Source: Ascochyta rabiei (Eukaryota; Ascomycota; Dothideomycetes; Pleosporales; Didymellaceae). Taken from it: DNA of 64,000 bases. The translations under genes were made by a program, and so were the position numbers. The notes beneath the pieces were generated by a model. It ran no database searches and was not told where the DNA came from. It saw only the letters and a program-made list of their open reading frames with translations. Shown piece by piece: positions 54,420-64,000 of this stretch (positions are counted from its first letter, which is position 1; each line of letters opens with the position of its first letter). The stretch is taken from NCBI RefSeq assembly GCF_004011695.2, contig NC_082409.1, positions 1,054,001-1,118,000 on the forward strand, in the 5' to 3' direction.

Positions 54420-56569
54420 ATGGACGCACAGAACGACGAGCTCTATCCTATTGCCGTGCTCATCGACGAGCTCAAGCACGACGACGTTATCTTGCGATTG
54501 AATGCGATCCATCGCCTGAACACGATAGCTCTTGCGTTGGGCGCTGAGCGAACGCGAGATGAGCTGATACCCTTCCTCGACGGTAAGCTTTTGAAAGCAC
54601 ACCATCGTGTCTGTGCTTGCGCTAATACATGACGCAGAGTCTGTTGAGGACGAGGACGAGGTGCTCACTGCACTGAGCGAGGAGTTGGGCAAGTTTGTCG
54701 AATACGTTGGCGGCCCGGAGCACGCCCATGTCCTCCTCTCTCCCCTAGAGAACCTGGCTGCGATAGAAGAGCCCCTCGTCCGCGAGAAGGTGCGCAAATT
54801 TGGTTCCAATCGACACCGGGTCTGCAACTAACATCAACAGGCTGTCGAATCGCTCAACAAGATTTGCGAAGAGCTGTCACAGCAGCAGATTGAGGATGCC
54901 TTTATTCCCCTTGTCATGCGCCTCTCGAAAGCAGATTGGTTCACCTCGAAGATCTCTGCGACTGGCTTGTACCAGACTCCTTACTCCCGCGCCACACCTC
55001 CATCGCAGGAAGCCCTCAGACAGCACTACGGCCAGCTAGTGCACGATGATACCCCTATGGTGCGAAGACAAGCGGCGAACAACCTCGCAAAGTTCATCAA
55101 GGCCATGACACACTCGGTGGTTGTCGAGGAGATGATTCCTCTGTTCCAGCACCTTGCAGCAGACGACCAGGACAGCGTCAGGCTTCTGACAGTCGACATT
55201 CTTATCGCAATCGCCGAGGCAGTTCCCAAGGAGCAGCAGTCAAGTCATGGCGTGTTGCTGACTGCTCTGCGAAGCCTGTTCGAGGACAAGAGCTGGAGGG
55301 TGCGCTACATGGTCGCGGATCGATTTGAGAAGGTTTGTGCAGACAGGGAACAGCATTTGGCCAGAGGCTAACGGGGTGCAGATTGCGAAGGCGGTCGATG
55401 AGGAGGTTGTCAACCGTGATCTCGTCCCGGCCTTCGTCAAGCTACTCAAGGACACAGAGGCGGAGGTTCGCAGCGCCATTGCTGGGCAGATCCCCGGTAA
55501 GCAGGCGCATCCTCTGAAAGTGCAACGAAGCACCACTGATAATCCAAGGCTTCTGCGCACTGCTCGAGCGCGAGACCCTCCTGCATGAGGTCATGCCTAG
55601 CATTGAGGAGCTGGTCTCCGATCAGTCACAGCACGTTCGCGCCGCCCTCGGCACCCAAATCAGTGGACTAGCGCCCATCCTCGGGAAGGACGAGACCATC
55701 TCGCATCTTCTCCCCATGTTCCTTCAGATGCTCAAGGACGAGTTCCCTGACGTCCGACTGAACATCATTTCGAAGCTCGAGTCTGTCAACAACGGTATGT
55801 GTGCAACTTATTGTTATAAAAGAGATTGCCTTCTAACTCGAACAGTGATCGGTATCGAGCTTCTGTCGCAGTCCCTCCTTCCCGCCATTGTCCAACTCGC
55901 CGAAGACAAGCAGTGGCGTGTTCGTCTGGCCATCATCGAATACGTTCCCCTCCTTGCCTCGCAGCTTGGCGTCAAGTTCTTCGATGAGAAGCTTAGCAGT
56001 TTGTGCATGAGCTGGTTGGGTGACACCGTTTTCTCCATTCGTGAAGCCTCGACTCAGAACCTGAAGAAGCTCACTGAGGTCTTCGGTGTCGAGTGGGCTA
56101 ACGAGGCCATTGTTCCCAAGGTCATGGCGATGGGTCAACATCCCAACTATCTGTACCGAATGACCACCTGCTTTGCTGTTTCTGTAAGTTTTGTTGTTGG
56201 TGATACATGGACTGCGCGCATACTGATCTCTCTCAGACCCTGGCACCCGCCCTCAGCCTTGACGTCATCGAGGCCTCGATTCTTCCCATGATGGACAAGC
56301 TTGTCAACGACGACATCCCCAACATCCGTTTCAATGTCGCAAAGTCGTACGGTGTACTTGTCAACACACTAAAGCAGCTGCCCGAGGAGGGGACAGTGAT
56401 TGCGCTGGAGAAGGCAGGTACACCAGGCCAAGGCTGCCAGAAGGCGACAGATCTGATCACCAAGAGCATACTGCCGAACCTCGAGAAGTTGCAACAGGAC
56501 GACGATGTCGATGTCAGGTATTTCGCGACAACAGCAGCACAGAGCTTCACGGACGCAATGCAGACTTAG
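54420..56569 (+). CDS. TPD3: Protein phosphatase 2A scaffold subunit A (PR65)
   Basis: HEAT-repeat scaffold of PP2A that holds the catalytic C and regulatory B subunits in cytosol and nucleus. Seven exons: 54420..54582, 54638..54789, 54841..55332, 55382..55496, 55549..55794, 55846..56183 and 56237..56569, giving 612 residues, near the family length. All joins are in phase and restore the HEAT pattern. Examples are [50 protein letters not shown] and [17 protein letters not shown]. Hallmark blocks include [56 protein letters not shown] and [12 protein letters not shown]. The insertion [19 protein letters not shown] near the C-terminus is a linker between repeats. Confidence 0.96.
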
Positions 56570-56892
56570 TCGGCGCGGCAGCTTCCGAAGGTCAGTTCGG
56601 TCTGGTAACGAGGTTACGGCTAGCATTTACGTACAGGTAATGATATGGATAGAAAGCGTCGCAAAGCCTAGGCTAGCTTGTTTGGTGGCAAGACGCACGC
56701 ATTGTAGCGAACAGGGAAGAAGAGCCCATGCAGGTGGTAGTTGACCATCGAATACATCTCTTCCAATCATCACTACGTCACATCGTGTCACACTGCACAT
56801 GTGTGCTTTGGATTGCGTGTTGCACGTATTGTGTAAGTTATTTGTTTGATTGTTGTGACACTAGCTCAGAGCTTCCCTTTGTCGGTAGCTAG
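56570..56892. other. Gap between convergent PP2A-A and glutaredoxin genes
   Basis: 323 bp holding the two 3' UTRs. Nothing else was seen. Confidence 0.5.
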
Positions 56893-57284
56893 TCAAACAG
56901 CACCAGCGTCCTTAAGCAGGTTGACCAACTCGCCCTTCTTTGCTTGGAGGTCCGAGTTGCCGCCGATGTGCTGCTTCGCGATGAAGATGTTGGGCACGGT
57001 AGACTGGCCGGTCAGGTCGGCGAGCGCAGACTGGATGGCTGAGCCATCATCTACAGCACACGTCAGTTCTCGGCTATAGGTGTTTTCGCAGACGCACAAC
57101 GCAAGCCCTGCGCCGTTAGAGTATATCACATACCGACTTGGTCCAGCTCAATAGCGTAGAACTTTGCGCCCTTGTCGCTCAGCAGCTGCTTGGCCTGGCG
57201 GCAGTAGGGGCAGTACGACTTGGAGAAGACGGCGACGGGGTTCTCGTCGATGATGGACTGGACTTTTGTCTTTGTGGCGGACAT
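56893..57284 (-). CDS. Dithiol glutaredoxin
   Basis: Glutathione-dependent thiol oxidoreductase of the classical CPYC class, reducing protein disulfides and glutathione mixed disulfides. Exons complement(56893..57050, 57134..57284) give 102 residues, the size of yeast Grx1/Grx2. Motifs: active site SYCPYC near residues 23-28, [21 protein letters not shown] with the cis-Pro TVP loop, and IGGNSDLQ (GG-S/D glutathione site). The start ATG (57284) follows CCACA. The frame stays open upstream for about 25 codons to a probable intron acceptor (AACGCAG). No ATG was found in the leader exon, so the cytosolic form is preferred over a mitochondrial one. Confidence 0.95.
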
Positions 57285-57928
57285 TGTGGTCGGGCTGGGG
57301 GCGCGGCTGAAGAAGCGGCGGATGAGGGAGGAAATGGTGGCGGTTGCCGGGGCTGCGTTGGGAAGGTTAGGATGGCTGGTGAAGGTAGTGGTTGGTAGAA
57401 CTGGGTGTGTACCTGAGTGTGTGAAGGTCGGAGGATGTGGTTTGGGAGTGTTTGGGTTATGTAGGTATGTTGTGCAGAGGCGATGTGGAATCTAGATGGT
57501 GGAGGTGCTGGTGATTAGTCAAGTGCTGCGATGCGCGCCCCGCAGCTGCAATGAGCTTGATGAATGATGCAATCGCAGAGAAGGTGCACTTAGGTAGGGA
57601 GCTTTTGCCCAGGGTGGCGGACTGTTCGTGATCGCTGTGCGTCGCTAAAACGGCCTACTGGCTACAATGACGAAAGGGTCCAGTGCAACAAGCGCAAACA
57701 ATATGTCAAGCGGTAGAGGCTTGATATCAGTTATACCTTTCAAATAAAGTCCCTCTAGTCAGGATCAGGTGCAAAGCAAGAGACATGGTGCTGTGAAGTA
57801 GCAGCACCTCGCGTGCCCTCCCTTCCGAAACTACCGGCGTGCTTCATCAGTTATTCGTCCGAGTAAACGCGTCCTCAGCCAGGCGCCAAATAGCTACTCC
57901 TGCTCCCTCACACAGCCTGTCACCCATC
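57285..57928. promoter_or_regulatory. Divergent upstream region of glutaredoxin and the LMBR1-like gene
   Basis: 644 bp. A leader intron for glutaredoxin is likely (donor near 57417, acceptor near 57357, minus strand, with a CCTAAC branch). The rest holds no recognised feature. Confidence 0.45.
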
Positions 57929-60037
57929 ATGGCGACGACAATCTACGCCGACGACCCCACATATACGGCGACGTCCTCGGCCGCCGGCTCCACGGCCTTC
58001 TTCGTCCTCTCCCTCCTCTCCACCTGCGGTCTCGTGCTGCTCCTGCTACGCTACTACCTCCCTCTCCGCACGACACCAGCGCATGTCGTCATCCCCGTCT
58101 TCCTTGCTATCGCGTTGCCCGCCAGCATCGTCGTGCTTCTCCCTATCGATCTTGCCAGCAGCGCGGGGACGGACACAGATGGGGCGCGTGGCATCTGGCT
58201 CAGCGATACGGTCGTCTACAAGTCGTGGCGCATCGTGTATTGGCTGACCTTTGCGCTGACGTGGGCGATCCTGCCGCTTTTGGGCGAATACTGCGACTCG
58301 GGATACCGCGAGCCCAAGGCGCGGGTGCTGTATGCGCTGAGAAGCAACGGGCGATACTGGCTGATTATGCTGGGATGTAGTATCGTGGGCTCAGTATACC
58401 TGATTTGGTACAACGGCTTCGAACTGGAAACGTTCAAATCGCTGGCCATGGCGCTGGCGTACACTTGGGGTCTGATACTTGGTATTTACCTGATGGGACA
58501 CGGGCTGGTTGCTTTTCCGAGGAGTCTGTTCAGATATGCGAGTATCAGTGGACGCCTCAAGAAGATTCAGGGCCAGGCGCCTAAGGTCCATGAGAAGCTG
58601 GTTGAGGCGCTGGAGAAACTCGATCAATACGAGCATCAGGTTGTGCAGCTTAAGCAAAGGAAGAACAGTACAGCAAAGGAATTCCAAGAGTGGATTGATG
58701 AGCTGGCAGAAAAGGGCAGCTTGCCAGAAAGTAGAGCAGGCACTGTAGGCCGCTCAAGCGCGACCACCGTCCCGCCAGTTATTACGGAGCGATATCTAGC
58801 AGACTTGACAAGGAAGCTGAAGAGAGCACGCCATGCCAAAAATCGCTTCGAGAACGAGTGGGACATAACAGTCCGCAAAGCAGTCCGCACGCAAGCAATC
58901 CTTGACTCCGAAGGCAGCCAGCGCCTCGAGTTCAAGACTGCCACCTATCCAACGCCTCAACACTGGCACAATCGATTCACCCTCCTCACACCATACACGC
59001 GGTATCATTTCCATGTAAACGTTGTTCCAGCATTGACTTACGGTTCCTGGGTCATCACGGTCCTTGCCTCGATATCTATAGTCTGGTCCGAATGCGTGCG
59101 TGAGCTCCAAGAAATTGGCGGCCACAAGTTATCCATTATCGGCTGGACTGTCGTGCATCGCCAGTCCTCCTCTCGTTCGCAAATCGGTTTCGGGGGTCAA
59201 ATCATCGCCGCAGCCTGGTTGTGCTACATGTGCATCTGCGCCTTCTTCTCGCTCACCGAAGTGAAGATCTGGGGAAACCGCGCCCTCGTGCGTCGCAACA
59301 CTTATCAAGAATCCGCCACCTGGTACGGGCTGCAAGTCGCCAAGCTCACAGTCCCACTGTCGTACAACTTCTTGACTATGACCGACAAACCGATCTGGAA
59401 CGAGACCATGTTCCATAAATTCCTTGGCAGACTCATCGATCTGAGTCCACTGGGCAAGAACTTCAGCTCTTTCTTCCCCATCTTCATCCTCGTCCCCGTT
59501 TTCGCCACTACATTCGGTCTGTACGGCAAGATCCGCAATATCTGCGGCTTTGGCGACCTGCTCGAAGACGACGAAGACGAAGCGGGCACGTACGCAGGGA
59601 GCGGTAGCTGGCGCGAGGGCCGCGCGCTGATCGAGCGCGAGATCCAGAGCGCCAGTGGCAACGTATTGGGCTTGAGTAGTCGCCACGGTGCTGCAACGAG
59701 CCCGCCTCCGGAGCAGTACACCGATACTCCTGCGCTGTTGGCCGGCGAGCCGAGTTCCATCACAGACACTGTCTCCAACGCACCTGCGCCTCGCGCGCGC
59801 CCGGAGCGACGCAGACCCCTTATCGAAGACGATGAAGATACAGGGAATTTCTTCGAAAACTTTGCCAGTCGCGTTAAGAATACATTCGAGGCTACAGACT
59901 TCTCCATCACGAGACCGGCGTGGATGGGTGGCGACGATGAAATCGATGCCGGAAGACGCGATAGAGGGTCAGACCGGCGAGAAGGGTTCATGAGCTTGTT
60001 TGGCGGCAGAGCGGAGGAGGGCCGTGTGCGTTTGTGA
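57929..60037 (+). CDS. LMBR1-like multi-pass membrane protein (LMBD2 type)
   Basis: Member of the LMBR1 membrane-protein family; LMBRD2-like proteins act in membrane signalling or trafficking, but the role in fungi is unclear. Single exon, 702 residues from the ATG at 57929 (TCATCATGG). About nine hydrophobic segments: STAFFVLSLLSTCGLVLLLL, VVIPVFLAIALPASIVVLLP, WRIVYWLTFALTWAILPLL, YWLIMLGCSIVGSVYLIWY and LAMALAYTWGLILGIYLMGH come before a large cytosolic loop. That loop has a coiled coil (VHEKLVEALEKLDQYEHQVV). Further helices include WVITVLASISIVWSECV, IIAAAWLCYMCICAFFSL and FPIFILVPVFATTFGLYG. The family signature PLSYNFLTMT is present. The C-terminal 130 residues are acidic, Arg/Gly-rich and probably disordered. 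Confidence 0.92.
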   Translation: MATTIYADDPTYTATSSAAGSTAFFVLSLLSTCGLVLLLLRYYLPLRTTPAHVVIPVFLAIALPASIVVLLPIDLASSAGTDTDGARGIWLSDTVVYKSWRIVYWLTFALTWAILPLLGEYCDSGYREPKARVLYALRSNGRYWLIMLGCSIVGSVYLIWYNGFELETFKSLAMALAYTWGLILGIYLMGHGLVAFPRSLFRYASISGRLKKIQGQAPKVHEKLVEALEKLDQYEHQVVQLKQRKNSTAKEFQEWIDELAEKGSLPESRAGTVGRSSATTVPPVITERYLADLTRKLKRARHAKNRFENEWDITVRKAVRTQAILDSEGSQRLEFKTATYPTPQHWHNRFTLLTPYTRYHFHVNVVPALTYGSWVITVLASISIVWSECVRELQEIGGHKLSIIGWTVVHRQSSSRSQIGFGGQIIAAAWLCYMCICAFFSLTEVKIWGNRALVRRNTYQESATWYGLQVAKLTVPLSYNFLTMTDKPIWNETMFHKFLGRLIDLSPLGKNFSSFFPIFILVPVFATTFGLYGKIRNICGFGDLLEDDEDEAGTYAGSGSWREGRALIEREIQSASGNVLGLSSRHGAATSPPPEQYTDTPALLAGEPSSITDTVSNAPAPRARPERRRPLIEDDEDTGNFFENFASRVKNTFEATDFSITRPAWMGGDDEIDAGRRDRGSDRREGFMSLFGGRAEEGRVRL

Positions 60038-60450
60038 TATCACAGCATCCCTAGGGTATCGTGAGACGAGATTCCACATTTCTTCTAGGGCTTGGGGATT
60101 TTCGTATTTGCATTGCGTGGGACATATGTATGGTGTTTGGTGTCTATCATTGCTGTTTAATCCCACCCCCCTTTACTTTCTTTGGAACATAGTGGGGTTT
60201 TTATCATTATCTTCCTTTTTAGATTACATAGATTGTATACTGTTGTAATGCTACGAATCTCTTTACGCGCTGTCATTTTGCAGTGCACTGTTCATCTTTA
60301 TCTAGAGGCGGTGCGTAAAAGTGATGCTTGTATTTCGCTGCATCGACTTGTGAACGGGGTGTATGATATATTTGTGCTTGTATATACTGGCCAGTGGCTA
60401 TGTAGGATGTGTGGTCCCGGGCTCTTTGTTGGATGTTCGAGTATGGGCTG
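60038..60450. other. Gap between the LMBR1-like gene and the STAND-like pseudogene
   Basis: 413 bp, T-rich, mainly the 3' UTR of the LMBR1-like gene. Nothing else was seen. Confidence 0.5.
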
Positions 60451-61328
60451 TTAGGTCTCGTGAGATAAGTGCAGTTCGTTGATGAGTCTGCACGGAAACA
60501 CGCTGAAGTCGATTTGCGAGGATGCTGCGCTCATTTGTGCCCTCCGTATTGCTTTCAAAGAATCCCGGAGCAGCTTACAAGCTGTCGCAAGCTTTAGTTG
60601 GTGAGCATCAAGCTTCGCATTGAGCGCGTGCTGGTGAGAAGTCTGGGTCGTCAAGTTGTGTCGTCGCAGAGCATCCAAGCGGGTCGCAGGTGATTGTTCG
60701 TTGGCATCAAGTCTCGAATTAACAGCCTGTGTAAGGTCTACAGTTTTTGACACAATTTGCTGAACAGGTTTCTCAACCTTTCGGTTTTCGATGCCAGTCA
60801 ACTCCCTGCAAGCATTAGCACGAAGCTCGGTACACATTGTACACAAAACGCAGCCATCCAGAAGACAATTGTAACAACTTGTTAAACTCGGAAGCAAGTG
60901 AGACTCAGTACTAACCTACAGGCCAGGGTAAGGGTATTTGTCAAGAGCGACTTCGACCTCTCCAGGCTGCTCAAAGCTTTAATGACCCTCTGTTCGCTCA
61001 AAGCGTACCGTATGTTCGACCACCTCTTAGTGCTGCCTTTGCATTTGAGTGTGAGAGCCTTAATGCTTTTCACCTCGCGATCTGAGGCCTTCAGGGCTGA
61101 GCGTAGAATAACTATTACTTCGGCAACAGGTGCGGATCGAGTTCAAGCCCTTAGTTCCAAGAGGGATCTTTTCGACGCATTAGCCAGCAAAACCGTTCCC
61201 GCAATACCGTCACAAAGTGTTCTTGCGTTTTTGGGCGCATCCTCAATGTTGCACAAGAAGTTATAGAGATCACGGTCAGCTCAAACAAGAACATCGGCGA
61301 CTGCAACTACAGCGAAGGCTCCTGACAT
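60451..61328 (-). pseudogene. Broken gene resembling the N-terminal domain of fungal STAND/NLR proteins
   Basis: Two coding blocks, complement(60451..60805, 60916..61328), join in phase across a 110-nt intron (GTTAGT..TTGCAG) into 256 codons. It starts MSGAFAVVAVADVLV, continues RDLYNFLCNIEDAPKNARTL, and ends with helices of the TQTSHQHALNAKLDAHQLKL type. The order, a small hydrophobic start, the DAPK block, then KRWSNIRYALSEQRV and LERSKSLL, resembles the N-terminal domain found on fungal STAND/NLR-type proteins and related stand-alone proteins. Two in-frame TGA codons interrupt it (16th codon; and codon 63, after ELRA), and both could come from CGA by a C-to-T change. No NACHT, ankyrin or WD40 part follows. 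Either a pseudogene or a stand-alone relic; family assignment is moderate. Confidence 0.6.
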
Positions 61329-62596
61329 AATTATGATTGAGGCATGCAATGTGAACCAAGAGCGAAACCATCGAGGTCTATGTTGTGGGGGAACACAGCA
61401 GTTTTATTTCAACTCAGCCTCGCCATCACTGCCTCGGTGGCGACTGCAGCACCAGCTATTGTCAGCCTGCGCCTGTTGCGAAGCCTCAACGCGCGTATCA
61501 TCACTGGATATGGAGAAATGTCAACCTTAACGTGGCAGGAGTTCGGAAATGCGTCTTTTCAACGATCTTTCGCTCTCTTGGCCATCTGTACCCCTGGGGT
61601 AATGTTAGGCTGATAGATTCTTGAGCGACCAGTCTCGTCTCTGTGCACGAGCCACCAGACTAGTCGCTACCCGCATAGACGCACTTCCTTCCATTACTCT
61701 ACACGCTCATGTTCGAGTAGATCATCATATCAATATGCACAATTTCACGAATGCGAATTTTCCAGATCTTTGATTATGCCTGATCTACGATTGTGATCCC
61801 GCTCTCGTGTTGCAGCTGTCCAATCGTGGCTTAAACCAAATGAGTTGAAGCCTCGTAGCGAATCTCGGGCATCACATCGTGGAGCCGACATGTACTGTAG
61901 TCATCTGATTACTCACGACTTCTCGGGATCTTGGCAGATCTAACTCGTACGTTTTCTTAAGATTAATGGTTGATTTGCTCTGCAGAGAAGTTGCTCAAGC
62001 ATCGTGAGCGATGCAGTCACGTGGAGCGCGCGCATTACAAGGGAAGGCTATACAAGGTTACGCAGTAAAGATCACGCAGCGCCAGAATCACACGGCACCA
62101 GAACCACACAGCTCGTGCGCGGCTGTCTGATCTGGCAAAGTAATTTTACAGTGGTTCGATAGGTACCGTGGGTTGCGTTCGGCGCGCTTTTCTCTCGCGA
62201 ATCGCGCACTTCGTTCCATCTGATTCTATGGAGGAGTTATCGTGGCAGTACCGTGGTATGAGTGCGTACTGTCTATTTTCAGATTTCCATCAGGATTCAG
62301 TGGTAAACCGCAGTCTCGTGCGGCTTTCGGTCCATAACTTTCAATGCAGTTTCAAGAGCAAGTTACGAGAACCACGGTACGGTGGTCATAGGCAGTATCA
62401 GAGATGTCCTTTCTCGTAGCGAGCACATATTTTTCATCGGCACTGTCAGAGATCTCATTCTTCGTAGCGAGCACACGCATGCTTTCTCCAGCCCTCAAAA
62501 GCTTTCACTCCTCCGTCGCAAAGCCCTCCATCACATATCTCACTATTCACTTCCAGACTCAAAGTCTGTATACCATCACTATCATTATCATCAGTC
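61329..62596. other. Divergent intergenic region with an imperfect duplication
   Basis: About 1.3 kb upstream of the 2EXR-like gene. Two imperfect copies of a segment containing TCAGAGAT followed by TCGTAGCGAGCACA lie at about 62398-62432 and 62449-62475. Nothing else was recognised. Confidence 0.5.
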
Positions 62597-63445
62597 ATGG
62601 CCACCTTCACATCCCTCCCATTCGAGCTTCGCTCGCAGATCTTCGCCCTCGCCAAACCCACCTCCATCACCATCCACATCCGCGAGGATGCCGATCTCAT
62701 CATCACCGCCATTTCCTCACCACCAGCTCTCCTCACCAGCACCAAAGAGTCCCGCGCAGCAGCGCAAAAATGGGACCTGAAGCCGTACGCTGTCCTCACC
62801 GGCGACGACTACCAAAACATTCTCTTCGACCAAGACACATGCCTCCATCTCATCATCACACCTTCGACCGCCGAGTATCCCGCCATCACGTGGACAGAAC
62901 TCTACACCGTCCTCGGTGATGCGCTGCTTGACGCGAAGAAGGTGGAGATCGAGTGCAGCAAACCTTTGCGCCTAGCGCGATTGTTTATGTTACCGGAGAA
63001 CGAGTTTGTCGGTGTGGGTCAGAGCTGTGTGGAAGCGGAATTGTTCGGTAGCGAGATTATTTCTTCAGACAGAGATACTCGCGAAGCACTCCGCAGAGAC
63101 ATCTCCGTGTGTGTTGGGGACGAGGAGTGGGTGTTGAGAGAGGAGGTAGTAGAGGGGTTTGGGCTTGAGGCCAGCTTCGAGACGAAGGCGTTCTTTCGAG
63201 TCGATGAGGGGGCGGAGGCCTCCGCGCTATATTTTCAAGCCGCGAAGGTGGAGATGGAGGTAGATGTGCAGGCCTCCGCGCTGTACTTTCAAGACGCGGA
63301 GGTGGAGAAGTGGTCAGGAGAGGAGTTGACCGAAGATGCACTAGACAGGCTTCGCGATGAGATGGGTGTGCTGTTCCCTGCAACAGTGTACACCGTCAAG
63401 TCCGATCCTGGAGGTAGCGTCATGCCAGAGCTTGATTGGTTCTGA
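62597..63445 (+). CDS. 2EXR-like domain protein, 282 aa
   Basis: Resembles fungal 2EXR/F-box-like proteins of unknown function. The N-terminus FTSLPFELRSQIFALAKP, then a beta-rich region and PALLTSTKESRAAAQKWDLKP, fits that family's opening pattern (a short F-box-like helix pair, then the KESR block). The middle has HLIITPSTAEYPAITWTELY and KVEIECSKPLRLARLFML. The C-terminal third is acidic and contains an 18-residue repeat, ASALYFQ plus about 11 residues, present twice (see repeat). Single exon, ATG at 62597 in a CAGTCATGG context. No signal peptide or membrane helix. Confidence 0.72.
   Translation: MATFTSLPFELRSQIFALAKPTSITIHIREDADLIITAISSPPALLTSTKESRAAAQKWDLKPYAVLTGDDYQNILFDQDTCLHLIITPSTAEYPAITWTELYTVLGDALLDAKKVEIECSKPLRLARLFMLPENEFVGVGQSCVEAELFGSEIISSDRDTREALRRDISVCVGDEEWVLREEVVEGFGLEASFETKAFFRVDEGAEASALYFQAAKVEMEVDVQASALYFQDAEVEKWSGEELTEDALDRLRDEMGVLFPATVYTVKSDPGGSVMPELDWF
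63215..63306. repeat. 54-bp in-frame duplication within the 2EXR-like gene
   Basis: AGGCCTCCGCGCT recurs at 63216 and 63270, with similar sequence for about 38 bp. This is an 18-codon tandem duplication that has since diverged. Confidence 0.85.
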
Positions 63446-63676
63446 AATGCATCAGCACCTTCAGAGCTTCCAAAGTCACTCGTAAATGTCGCTGATGTTA
63501 ACCTTCTGTGACATGAGAGCTTCCAGTGTCACCTCTCACAGTTCGAGTTTCTAAGTGCTTCAGGCAAACACCGATGAACATGCTGAACTCTCACCTGATC
63601 GACAAGCAACCAGTCCTTTCCAAAGGACTACAAAGCTCTACTAACCCATTTCTCAATCTGCATATCCCCTACCACC

Positions 63677-63946
63677 ATGCCTATCGACATCAAACGCTAC
63701 AACGACTTCGATGCGTCCCAACTAGAAGCCATCTGCCGTATGCGAAATATTCCGAAGGACTCGTGGCTCGGCATGGTCATCGCACTTGCAATCCAGGATC
63801 AAAGTATCGAGACCGAGCGAGCTGTTACAAAGGAGGCAGTGAAGGCCGAACAGCTTGCTCGTGAGGGTGTTGCTGCTGTGTCTCTTGATGGTAAGCGTAG
63901 GGAAAAGTTGGACGGACCGGACGCTGAGCGTTCAAAGACAGCGTGA
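63677..63946 (+). CDS. Small hypothetical protein, 89 aa
   Basis: I do not recognise this protein. The ATG at 63677 (CTACCACCATGCC) has a good context. The product is soluble, helical and charged: IKRYNDFDASQLEAICRMRN, PKDSWLGMVIALAIQDQS and TKEAVKAEQLAREGVA. The first part (DASQLEAICRMRNIP..S) resembles a small helix-extended-helix or SAP-like module, but this is weak. The gene is complete within the window. Confidence 0.55.
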   Translation: MPIDIKRYNDFDASQLEAICRMRNIPKDSWLGMVIALAIQDQSIETERAVTKEAVKAEQLAREGVAAVSLDGKRREKLDGPDAERSKTA

Positions 63947-64000
63947 TGCATGGATTTGGTTTTACTGGTATTTGATGGACTGGCTTGATCATAGCAGATG

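Overview
The window is nuclear DNA of a filamentous ascomycete (Pezizomycotina, probably Dothideomycetes; the class is an inference from gene content, not a tested placement). Protein genes are split by short introns, mostly 46-110 nt, with GT..AG borders and CTAAC/CTGAC-like branch points. A nuclear tRNA-Ile carries its own small intron, a fungal TPP riboswitch precedes a THI5/NMT1 gene, and several gene families are typical fungal ones. No bacterial operon, viral genome, CRISPR array or rRNA was seen. Exon borders were read by eye, and each joined reading frame was checked for length and phase.

Layout, left to right. 1-2.6 kb: the 5' part of a cysteine dioxygenase gene running off the left edge, divergent from the ribosome-associated GTPase DRG1/RBG1. 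4.2-5.9 kb: a CENP-B-type DNA-binding protein. 7.7 kb: tRNA-Ile(AAT). 9.9-13.5 kb: a PXA-domain protein with a 997-nt intron, divergent from Mediator subunit MED10. 14.2-17.5 kb: an unrecognised protein, convergent with a BOR1-type borate/anion transporter. 18.7-25.4 kb: a SET-domain protein (apparent GC-AG intron), the RNA helicase DBP8, an FMN-binding PPOX-like protein and a cytochrome P450. 25.4-29.8 kb: a 4.3-kb stretch with no recognisable gene but with inverted and tandem repeats. 29.8-36 kb: an unrecognised protein, the GID4/VID24 degron receptor, and a dense cluster of unrelated simple-sequence arrays. 36.3-38.2 kb: SF3B5, divergent from a small unrecognised protein, then another small unrecognised gene. 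39.9-46.5 kb: an epoxide-hydrolase-like enzyme, THI5/NMT1 with its TPP riboswitch, and a membrane-anchored coiled-coil protein. 48.4-49.2 kb: a pectin lyase pseudogene. 50.8-53.8 kb: a small membrane protein and an LAT/Mup1-type amino-acid permease. 54.4-60.0 kb: PP2A scaffold subunit A, glutaredoxin and an LMBR1-like membrane protein. 60.4-61.3 kb: a broken gene resembling the N-terminal domain of fungal STAND/NLR proteins. 62.6-63.9 kb: a 2EXR-like protein and a small hypothetical protein.

Most genes are single-copy housekeeping functions (translation, splicing, rRNA processing, transcription, protein turnover, phosphatase scaffolding, thiamine synthesis, transport). They are not a pathway cluster. 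The two decayed genes, with premature stops that can be explained by C-to-T changes, suggest past RIP-like mutation of duplicated accessory genes. The best regulatory signal is the TPP riboswitch. I found no wholly new system that I can support; the strongest unexplained items are the inverted repeats at 14.0 and 27.3-27.6 kb, the 997-nt intron, and the repeat cluster at 34.8-36.0 kb.
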